Shown piece after piece: positions 5,341-11,190 of a stretch of 11,190 bases of DNA (within the stretch, counting starts at the first letter, position 1; every line of letters starts with the position of its first letter). This DNA is from an uncultured Chlamydiae bacterium (GTDB lineage: Bacteria > Chlamydiota > Chlamydiia > Chlamydiales > SM23-39). The translations under genes and the position numbers were made by a program. The DNA lies in assembly GCA_903889795.1 (NCBI GenBank), contig CAISYW010000083.1, forward strand, positions 1 to 11,190, read 5' to 3'. The notes beneath the pieces were generated by a model. The model worked only from the letters and a program-made list of their open reading frames with translations. It had not been told where the DNA came from and ran no database searches.

Positions 5341-6540
5341 TTAACAAATTACACAAACAGAACTAGAATTCCTTCTTTCAGCTGCTTGGCGTTTTTTGAT
5401 AAGCCTTGCAACTTCCTCAAGGTAAATAGCTGGAACGATCTGTTTTTTGGTCATTAATTGCTCAATGATTTGATCTCTATTAAGGGTGCGGTTTTTGGTT
5501 GCACGAACAAGCAAATCGCCTACTAAATCCCTAGAAATAGGAATCTGTTGCATTATTAACGCCAGATCTTGATAATTTCCATCATCAACGAGTTTCGTAA
5601 CAAAACTCCACAACATCTGTGATGTAAACAATAATTCACATCCCTCTATACGTAATTCTTCTATCTTTTCTTTTTTCATTATGTTGATTGGACAAAGCAA
5701 TTCTAACAATTTTCGTCGCTTATCCAGATTACAATTAGTACTTTTAAAGCCTTCAATCAGGATATTTCCGCGAAGCTCTGAAGTGACAAGATCTTGAAAC
5801 GTAGATAACTTCGATACTGGTGGTTCATGAGGCCCTTCTTTGCGAAGTTTATTTATCTCATCGAAAAAAACCGTTAGGTGATCCATTTGTCCCTCCCGGG
5901 CATATTCGAGCAAAGCGAGCTCTCTTTTTTGGGATAAGTTTTTCTCAACTTCAGGGACTAACTTTGCTTTTCGAATTTCTTCTGCAGAGCGGGGATCAGC
6001 CTTTTTCACAGGCGTAGATTTTGATCGAGGTTGCAATTGACCAGAACTTTTTGGAATAGGAACAGGCAACGGATCAGTAGATACCCGCATCTGATTAACA
6101 TCACTGTCCGTACGCGGGGAGACTTTAAAAGGAGAAGGATTCTCACCAGGACCACGTGTTGTACAAACAGTAGACCGTACAGGAACAACCAAGTGAGGAG
6201 GTGATCCGAAAGCCTGCTGTGCAGATTGTTCTTTGATCAAAGAGTCCCTCGGGCTTCTGTTCTTAACATTAAAAACAGCTACTCCATTAGGCGCTACATA
6301 TTCGCACTCCTCTTGAGCTTCATCGGCCAGTAGCAATTGTCTGCCGGAAGATCTGCGAAGAGGCCCCCCGTTATCTGACTGAGTTGACGGCGATGTAGAA
6401 AAAGGACGAAGAGGTAGGTGCCTTGATCGCACGCTCTCTACCGCCTTTGCAGTTTGATCTTGTGGATTACGTTTTGAAGCAGACTGAGAGAGCGAAGCTT
6501 TAAACGTACCTACGCCATCAATTTTTTCTTTAATTGACAT
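5341..6540 (-). CDS. Candidate effector with disordered N-terminus, helical repeat-like C-terminus and CaaX-type CVIC end
   Basis: A 399-residue protein not assignable to a known family. Residues 1 to about 205 are rich in Ser, Pro, Arg and Gln and look disordered. Residues 206-385 look helical. The end carries LIKKRQAAERRN, a basic stretch, and then Ser-Ser-Ser-Val followed by Cys-Val-Ile-Cys (396-399) and a TAA. Cys-aliphatic-aliphatic-X at the exact C-terminus is the eukaryotic prenylation signal; X=Cys is compatible with farnesyltransferase. Bacterial effectors such as Legionella AnkB use such a box to reach host membranes. VPAIYLE (369-375) matches VPAIYVE (238-244) in the neighbouring RING protein, suggesting a shared repeat module. 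No Sec signal or membrane helix is seen. ATG at 6540 is preceded by AAGGA with a 7-base spacing. Secretion and prenylation are inferred, not shown. Confidence 0.78.
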   Translation of the reverse strand: MSIKEKIDGVGTFKASLSQSASKRNPQDQTAKAVESVRSRHLPLRPFSTSPSTQSDNGGPLRRSSGRQLLLADEAQEECEYVAPNGVAVFNVKNRSPRDSLIKEQSAQQAFGSPPHLVVPVRSTVCTTRGPGENPSPFKVSPRTDSDVNQMRVSTDPLPVPIPKSSGQLQPRSKSTPVKKADPRSAEEIRKAKLVPEVEKNLSQKRELALLEYAREGQMDHLTVFFDEINKLRKEGPHEPPVSKLSTFQDLVTSELRGNILIEGFKSTNCNLDKRRKLLELLCPINIMKKEKIEELRIEGCELLFTSQMLWSFVTKLVDDGNYQDLALIMQQIPISRDLVGDLLVRATKNRTLNRDQIIEQLMTKKQIVPAIYLEEVARLIKKRQAAERRNSSSVCVIC

Positions 6541-6564
6541 GATAATATCCTTTTTTTAATTTTT

Positions 6565-6598
6565 AAACTAAATACTATAATTAGTTATAGTCTAGTTT
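6565..6598. promoter_or_regulatory. Dyad symmetry over the promoter of the CVIC gene (possible operator)
   Basis: ACTATAA (6574-6580) and TTATAGT (6585-6591) are perfect inverted arms around TTAG. An outer pair, AAACTA (6565-6570) and TAGTTT (6593-6598), extends the symmetry with slightly unequal spacers. The element overlaps the proposed -10 box. It is very AT-rich, so chance is a real alternative; a repressor-binding site is a guess from position. Confidence 0.35.
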
Positions 6599-6612
6599 TA
6601 AATTTAACACAA
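6584..6612 (-). promoter_or_regulatory. Possible sigma-70-type promoter for the CVIC gene
   Basis: On the minus strand TTGTGT (6612-6607) is followed after 17 bases by TATAAC (6589-6584), with two mismatches and one mismatch to consensus respectively. Transcription would start about 40 bases upstream of the ATG at 6540. The surrounding 6541-6720 stretch is extremely AT-rich, so other hexamer pairs can be found and this choice is only the best by eye. Confidence 0.42.
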
Positions 6613-6726
6613 CAAAATAGAATAACATAAATACCATAGACAATGAATAAATCATACAAAATAAACGACATAAATTAATTATCAACAATAGTCGGCTTGT
6701 TTAAATTAATTTCTATATGTTTTTTT

Positions 6727-6855
6727 GTGGGATATGGGCTCGGTAATTATTGGACTGTCCAAGATGGCTTTGTTTATTATGGACATAGTGGCGGTATTCC
6801 TGGAGATCTTACTGAAGTGTTTATTCTATCATATGCTGCTGTAGGTCTGATATGA
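6727..6855 (+). pseudogene. Fragment resembling a beta-lactamase-fold serine hydrolase
   Basis: The frame is open from 6679 to a TGA at 6853-6855. From 6727 it encodes a short peptide with VGYGLGNYW, followed by VYYGHSGGIPG. YG-x-G followed by GHSGG-x-PG is a recognisable block near the C-terminus of class C beta-lactamase/D-Ala-D-Ala carboxypeptidase-like serine hydrolases, where H-x-G-G replaces the K-T-G box. The catalytic S-x-x-K and Y-x-N motifs are absent, and the frame stops soon after TEVFILSY. It therefore looks like a leftover piece of a gene. The rest of the 6541-6896 gap is AT-rich and holds only the promoter-like elements of the leftward gene. Confidence 0.45.
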
Positions 6856-6896
6856 CTTTTCGCTATTGAATATATTCTCAACATGCGAGACCAATC

Positions 6897-7604
6897 ATGA
6901 AAGCGATTATTATCGGGGCGTCATCGGGAATGGGTCGCGAGCTTGCGAAAATCTTGGCTCACGATGGCTATGAAATTGGCGTCGTTGCGCGACGTCAAGA
7001 TCTTCTGGCCTCCTTACAAAAGGAAATTCATTCGCCGATTTTCATTAAACAGGCAGATATCTCTTATCCAGAAGAAGCGGTGGCATTTGTAGAAGCTCTC
7101 ATTCAGGAAATGGGTGGAGTGGACCTGGCCATTTTGAGTTCCGGTGTTGGATTCCCTAATCCTGAGTTCGATTGGAATAAAGACAGGGAGACGATTGAAG
7201 TGAATGTCTTGGGTTTCTGTGCCATGGCAAATGTTTTCATGAACCATTTTCTATCGCAAGGACGTGGTCATTTAGTGGGTATTTCTTCTATTGCTGCCTT
7301 ACGAGGCGGCAGTGGGTGTTATGGCGCATCCAAAGCGTTTGTTTCGAATTATCTAGAGAGCCTTAGGCATCAAATGACCAAGGAACAAAGAGACATTACG
7401 ATTACTGATATCCAGCCTGGCTTTGTCGATACTGCGATGGGGAAAGGCGCCACATTTTGGGTAACTCCCGTCGAGGAAGCGGCTAAAATGATTGTACAAG
7501 CGATTCAAAAGAAAAAGACTCATGCATACATTTCTCATCGATGGAGGCTTATTGCATGGCTTTTGAAATGGATGCCTGATTTTTTGTATGATCGTTTTTT
7601 TTAA
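6897..7604 (+). CDS. Short-chain dehydrogenase/reductase (SDR family), NAD(P)-dependent
   Basis: A 235-residue classical-type SDR, a cytoplasmic oxidoreductase acting on an alcohol/carbonyl pair. The Rossmann nucleotide-binding loop is GASSGMG (7-13), at the very N-terminus. ARR (31-33) after the second strand favours NADP(H) over NAD(H). ADIS (53-56) and SSG (81-83, replacing the usual NAG) follow. The structural Asn is N103 in EVNVLG. The catalytic Ser is S130 or S131 in GISSIAA, and Y142-x-x-x-K146 (YGASK) completes the active site. PGFVDTAM (174-181) is the usual post-catalytic motif. The C-terminal WRLIAWLLKWMPDFLYDRFF is hydrophobic and basic and may touch a membrane, as in other SDRs of this group. 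The substrate cannot be inferred. ATG 6897 has only a weak GAG upstream, but the N-terminal glycine loop leaves little room for another start. Confidence 0.93.
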   Translation: MKAIIIGASSGMGRELAKILAHDGYEIGVVARRQDLLASLQKEIHSPIFIKQADISYPEEAVAFVEALIQEMGGVDLAILSSGVGFPNPEFDWNKDRETIEVNVLGFCAMANVFMNHFLSQGRGHLVGISSIAALRGGSGCYGASKAFVSNYLESLRHQMTKEQRDITITDIQPGFVDTAMGKGATFWVTPVEEAAKMIVQAIQKKKTHAYISHRWRLIAWLLKWMPDFLYDRFF

Positions 7605-7613
7605 TGGTTGCTT

Positions 7614-7718
7614 ATGAATATCGCAAATTTTGTTCACTCTGATTTAAATAACTTTCTCATAATGGCATTGGCTTTGTGGCCAGAAGAGACCGATGATGAA
7701 TTGGTTAAACTATTTTAA
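7614..7718 (+). pseudogene. GNAT acetyltransferase-like N-terminal fragment
   Basis: An ATG at 7614 opens a 34-codon frame ending in TAA at 7716-7718. The peptide includes SDLNNFLIMALALWPEE and then DDELVKLF, a pattern like the first two helices of GNAT-family (aminoglycoside 6'-type) acetyltransferases, which often carry A-L-W-P near residue 20. The acetyl-CoA-binding Q/R-x-x-G-x-G/A motif is missing, and sequence after the stop shows no continuation in any frame that I can recognise. It begins 10 bases after the SDR stop. The rest of 7719-7943 is AT-rich with short stop-bounded frames. Confidence 0.42.
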
Positions 7719-7905
7719 TGAGTAATTTCATCCTCTGAACCTATCCAAGTAAAAGTTTTCAGTCGATTTTTAGGGCTTTTTGAGCAAATTTTCGATTCTA
7801 GTGGCAGGGACCATATACGAAATGGATATGATAATACGGTAAGCGGCGATAGCTGCAATGCCTCCAAAAGCTTCTTCAAATTGTTAGTTAAAATATTAAG
7901 TTTAA

Positions 7906-7935
7906 TTGACTTAATCACTAATCGTACGATCTAAT
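7906..7935 (+). promoter_or_regulatory. Possible promoter of the RHS gene, very close to its start
   Basis: TTGACT (7906-7911) and TCTAAT (7930-7935) are separated by 18 bases, each with one mismatch to the sigma-70 consensus. Transcription would then begin almost at the ATG (7944), implying a leaderless mRNA. In keeping with that, no Shine-Dalgarno sequence precedes the ATG. The match could also be chance in AT-rich spacer. Confidence 0.33.
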
Positions 7936-7943
7936 CCTCAGTC

Positions 7944-10900
7944 ATGTTTTTGAAATTCTTCATTTTGATCGCTGCCGCTATTAACGACCCCGCAGATGAT
8001 TTCATCGACTCTCATGCCAGCGAGCAATGTCTTCCTTCATCGCTCATTGAAGGCAAAGTCAGCGCCATTACTGGAAAAGTTTATTCTTACGATGAGGATT
8101 ACGTCATAGCGGGCCAAGAGCCGATCCGCATTAACCGCGTTTGCCGCGAAGGCGTATCGCTTTTGATGCCGCAACTCACGGCGACTTATGAAAGGGGCTA
8201 TTTTTGCAAGATCGTCGAGCCCAACGGCGTCTCATATGAATATAAAAAAGGAGCGAAGTTTAAAATCGGCGTTGAGATTTGGACTCGTTACGAGTTCTAT
8301 CATCCAACGAAGAAGGGCCGCAATAATGCCTCCAGCGGCAGAATATCGGGGCGCAGCAACCATAAAAATTCCTATATCGCGCTCGATTCCAAAGAAAAAT
8401 TTTTCGATTATCACGCACCGGATGGCGCTGTGCGCCATTTTAAAAAAACCCGGCTGGGAAACTACTTCCGCCTTCTCTCGGAAAGGCTGTCTAACGGCAA
8501 CCGGATTTTCTATGACTACTCTCAAGATATCGAAGAGCGGCATAAGGGCTATATTACTATTCAGAATGGTCATCTGATCCGCATCCGGACAACTGACCCA
8601 TCGGGCCAAATCACCTACGCAATCGCAGACTTTCACTATTCCGATTCTTATCTCCTCGATAGCGTCACGGGCAGCGATGGTCGAACCCTAAGCTATCAGG
8701 ATTTCAATGTGATCAACAGCCCCGATCTGCCTGAGCAGCGGCTCTCTTATCAGAGAGGCTTGTCCCGAATCGATCTTCCGTTGAACCGCTATCTCGGATT
8801 CGGTTTCTATGAACATGATTCGGAAATCGTAGCCGGCCAAAAAGTCGAAATGAAAGACATTTCCTACGACTACGAATACTACGATATGAACGAAGACGGA
8901 GAGCGGTCTATCAAACATTACTTTTCCCCCGATCCTCGGAGGGACAGGATCAAGACCATTTACGCTCCTGTGGGTTCGGATGCATCGCCGATGAACACCT
9001 CCTCAATCATTTATTTTCTGAGCGATAATCCTTCTTATCCTAAGTTCACGGGTGTTTACGACATCGACATGAATTGTACATATTACTATTGGGACGTAGA
9101 TGGCTGCCTGACCAATGTTCAAAAAACAGCTCCGGATCGAAAGCACTTCAATTCTGAGCGCTTCACTTGGGGGGAAAAGGGCTGGCTTTCATGCAAGAGC
9201 TTTTTCGATGAAAATGATCGTCCTCTCACTGTGCGCCACTTCCTTTACGACAAATTCGGCAATATCACCTACGAAATGTTTTTTGGAAACCTCTCCGGCT
9301 GCGGTCCGCCGCCAATCTTGACCAATAAAGGCGGCATCGTACCCAATTGCTGCGAGCAAGCGACGAAAATCTATTCCTACAATGCCGATCATCTGGTCAT
9401 CCGCGAACAGGAAGATAATGGCAGAGTCACCCGTACTCAATATCTGCCGGGAACCGATCTGGTTTCGGCGCAATTCATTGGCCTTGGCGATCAGATCAAA
9501 ATCCGCCATTTTTTCGAATACAATAGTCAAAACATCCTAATACGTAAAATCGTCGATGACGGGATCACTTTTGATAAAAACGATCTGACCTCTGTTCACA
9601 CACGCAAAATTTGCGCCATTACTCCCAAACCCGACGCCCCCTATGCCGGGATGCCATGGATCATCGAAGAAAAATATTGGAATGGCCAATGCGAGGCTCT
9701 TCTCAAAAAGATTGTTCTGACTTATACGAACGGCGCTCGCATCGCTCAAAAAGAGATCGATGATGCCGATGGAACCTTTTGCTACCGGCTGCAGTTTACC
9801 TACGATGAAAAAGGCCGTTTACTCACTCAAACGAACGCTCTCGGTCAAGTAGAAACCCATCACTATGACGCCGTCGGAAACGAAATCGAAACGCGTGAAT
9901 TTTCAGGAAGAAAGACGATCCGGCGTACATTCGACCAAGCCGATCGGCTCACTGCTTTGGAAGAGATCGGCGACGACAGCGTTTATATCTCCACACATTA
10001 TTCCTATAACCACAAAAATCGCAAAGTCCTTGAAGAGAGCTCGCTCGGAAGATCCCTTCGCTATTCCTATGACAGCTTCAGCAATTCCACATCAATCACA
10101 GACGGTGATTATACCACACGCTATCGAACCGACTGTGCAGGACGGATCGTCGAGGAGATCAATCCTGACGGCGGTGTGACGCACACCAGCTACAACGCCA
10201 CACATCATCCGGTTCGCATCGAGCATCCCGATGGAAGCGTTGAAACTTCCATCTACAATCTCGATGGGACGCTCAAAAAAGAGAGTGATGCCGATGGCGT
10301 CGAGACTGAACATGCGTACGATTTTCTCGGACGCGAAATAGGCCGGACCATCTCCTTTCATGGCGAAATCCTATCCAAAGAAACCAGCGAATATGATGCC
10401 TTTCATCTCATTGCCAAGATCGATGCTGAAGGGAATCAATCTAAATATTCGTATGATGGAGCCGGCCGTCTCATTGCTGAGGTTTTCGGTCAGGAAAAAG
10501 TGGAATATTCCTACGATACGCTCGGCCGGCAATCCGTTGTCAAAAAGGGAGATCTTCGCACAATCACCAAGTACGATCCGCTCGATCGCGTGATCGAGGA
10601 GCAAAATGTCAATAGCGCCGACATCGTTTTGACTCGTGTGGCTTATGAGTACGATAGCGGGGGTAATCGCATCGCGTTCATTCGCCAGATCGACGGGCAG
10701 CCATCCATTGAAAAATATACCTATGATTCCCAAAACCGGCTCATCGAAACAATTGATGCGCTAGGCCATCGAACACAAACCGAATACGCTCCGGATCGTT
10801 TTCAAAAAACCACAACCGCCCCCAACGGTTTACAAACGATTTTGACTTATAACGGCAATCAAACGCTGCAAGAGGTCGAGATTCAAAATAGCGCCGGCAA

Positions 10901-11190
10901 AATCCTGTCGATCGAAAAGCATGAGAGGGATTTCAGAGGCAATCTGAACCAACTGACCTCAACGATCTTCGATCCTCCGCGTACAATTGTCACCCGATGG
11001 AGCTATGATGCGATGGGCCGTGTCACAGAGTTAGCGGAGGCAGCCGGCACGCCCGAAGAAAAAATCACTCGCCATTCCTACACCAAAACGGGTCTCAAAT
11101 CGCAAACCAACAAAGCCGATGGCGTCTCTCTCTCCTATTCCTATACTCCATTGAAAACTCTCTCGTCGTTGACCTCGTCGGACGGAACCA
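7944..11190 (+). CDS. RHS/YD-repeat protein, N-terminal 1,082 codons (runs off the right edge)
   Basis: A single open frame to the window end encodes a very large protein of the RHS/YD-repeat class, whose repeats build a hollow beta-cocoon around a C-terminal domain, often a toxin. The start MFLKFFILIAAA looks like a short Sec-type signal (one Lys, then a hydrophobic core), so export is likely; no lipobox is seen. Residues 20 to about 600 are Tyr/Asp-rich with irregular repeats such as FLYDKFGNITYE. From about 618 canonical YD repeats appear: TYDEKGRLL (619-627), AYDFLGREI (791-799), SYDGAGRLI (836-844), SYDTLGRQS (from about 856), TYDSQNRLI (about 927) and SYDAMGRVT (1019-1027). The conserved RHS core end and the variable C-terminal tip lie outside the window, so toxin identity and any immunity gene are unknown. 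The G+C content is higher than in the central island and Arg codons are mainly CGC/CGG. ATG 7944 is the first start after an in-frame TAA at 7932. Confidence 0.9.
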   Translation, partial: MFLKFFILIAAAINDPADDFIDSHASEQCLPSSLIEGKVSAITGKVYSYDEDYVIAGQEPIRINRVCREGVSLLMPQLTATYERGYFCKIVEPNGVSYEYKKGAKFKIGVEIWTRYEFYHPTKKGRNNASSGRISGRSNHKNSYIALDSKEKFFDYHAPDGAVRHFKKTRLGNYFRLLSERLSNGNRIFYDYSQDIEERHKGYITIQNGHLIRIRTTDPSGQITYAIADFHYSDSYLLDSVTGSDGRTLSYQDFNVINSPDLPEQRLSYQRGLSRIDLPLNRYLGFGFYEHDSEIVAGQKVEMKDISYDYEYYDMNEDGERSIKHYFSPDPRRDRIKTIYAPVGSDASPMNTSSIIYFLSDNPSYPKFTGVYDIDMNCTYYYWDVDGCLTNVQKTAPDRKHFNSERFTWGEKGWLSCKSFFDENDRPLTVRHFLYDKFGNITYEMFFGNLSGCGPPPILTNKGGIVPNCCEQATKIYSYNADHLVIREQEDNGRVTRTQYLPGTDLVSAQFIGLGDQIKIRHFFEYNSQNILIRKIVDDGITFDKNDLTSVHTRKICAITPKPDAPYAGMPWIIEEKYWNGQCEALLKKIVLTYTNGARIAQKEIDDADGTFCYRLQFTYDEKGRLLTQTNALGQVETHHYDAVGNEIETREFSGRKTIRRTFDQADRLTALEEIGDDSVYISTHYSYNHKNRKVLEESSLGRSLRYSYDSFSNSTSITDGDYTTRYRTDCAGRIVEEINPDGGVTHTSYNATHHPVRIEHPDGSVETSIYNLDGTLKKESDADGVETEHAYDFLGREIGRTISFHGEILSKETSEYDAFHLIAKIDAEGNQSKYSYDGAGRLIAEVFGQEKVEYSYDTLGRQSVVKKGDLRTITKYDPLDRVIEEQNVNSADIVLTRVAYEYDSGGNRIAFIRQIDGQPSIEKYTYDSQNRLIETIDALGHRTQTEYAPDRFQKTTTAPNGLQTILTYNGNQTLQEVEIQNSAGKILSIEKHERDFRGNLNQLTSTIFDPPRTIVTRWSYDAMGRVTELAEAAGTPEEKITRHSYTKTGLKSQTNKADGVSLSYSYTPLKTLSSLTSSDGT

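Noticed and set aside
7773..7883. Minus-strand stop-to-stop peptide with IAAIAAYRIIISISYMV, resembling a membrane helix
   Set aside because: Only 37 codons with no start or neighbouring continuation. It may be debris but is too short to assign.
8232..10733. Series of minus-strand frames of 70-134 codons (8232-8636, 8688-8918, 9189-9530, 9537-9749, 10092-10361, 10371-10733)
   Set aside because: All lie in codon register opposite the RHS gene and reflect its codon bias. They usefully indicate that the RHS frame is unbroken.
1..11190. CRISPR array, tRNA, rRNA, complete insertion sequence, restriction or toxin-antitoxin pair
   Set aside because: I looked for regular spaced repeats, tRNA T-loop motifs, transposase motifs and paired small genes and saw none that I could support by eye.

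Overview
The window looks like a piece of the genome of an intracellular, host-associated bacterium. My best guess is an amoeba-associated member of the Chlamydiota (Parachlamydiales), with a Legionella-like gammaproteobacterium as the main alternative. No gene here settles the taxonomy. The guess rests on the mix of features: a RING-finger protein with ankyrin-like repeats, a protein ending in a eukaryote-type CaaX box, a bilobed hydrophobic (Inc-like) protein, a large YD-repeat/RHS protein, and many decayed gene fragments between intact genes.

Layout. At the left end are two inner-membrane genes on the minus strand: a MarC-family protein (436-1053) followed by the start of an APC-type amino-acid permease that leaves the window (1-368). 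Divergent from them is a compact Old Yellow Enzyme-type flavin oxidoreductase (1313-2371) with a C-terminal cysteine cluster. Its stop codon abuts an antisense, frameshifted remnant of an aspartate/glutamate racemase (2372-2626), followed by AT-rich spacer with palindromes.

The centre (2913-6612) looks like a small island of candidate host-directed proteins. It holds a strongly promoted Gly/Ala-rich, Arg-rich bilobed protein (2969-3994, plus) and two minus-strand proteins. One has a RING-like finger followed by about six ankyrin-like repeats (4211-5110). The other has a long disordered N-terminus, a helical C-terminal region and a terminal CVIC (5341-6540). The last two share a VPAIY[VL]E motif and may be diverged relatives. 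Between them lies a large symmetrical hairpin. No type III or type IV secretion genes are visible, so secretion is an inference.

Right of the island, a fragment resembling a beta-lactamase-fold serine hydrolase (6727-6855) precedes an intact short-chain dehydrogenase (6897-7604). A GNAT-like N-terminal fragment (7614-7718) follows. The rest is the first 1,082 codons of an RHS/YD-repeat protein with a possible signal peptide (7944 to the window end). It is more GC-rich and uses different codons from the island (hand counts: 29/60 G+C at 9841-9900 against 23/60 at 5401-5460).

No tRNA, rRNA, CRISPR array, complete insertion sequence or replication origin was recognised. All family calls were made by eye from motifs, without database searches.
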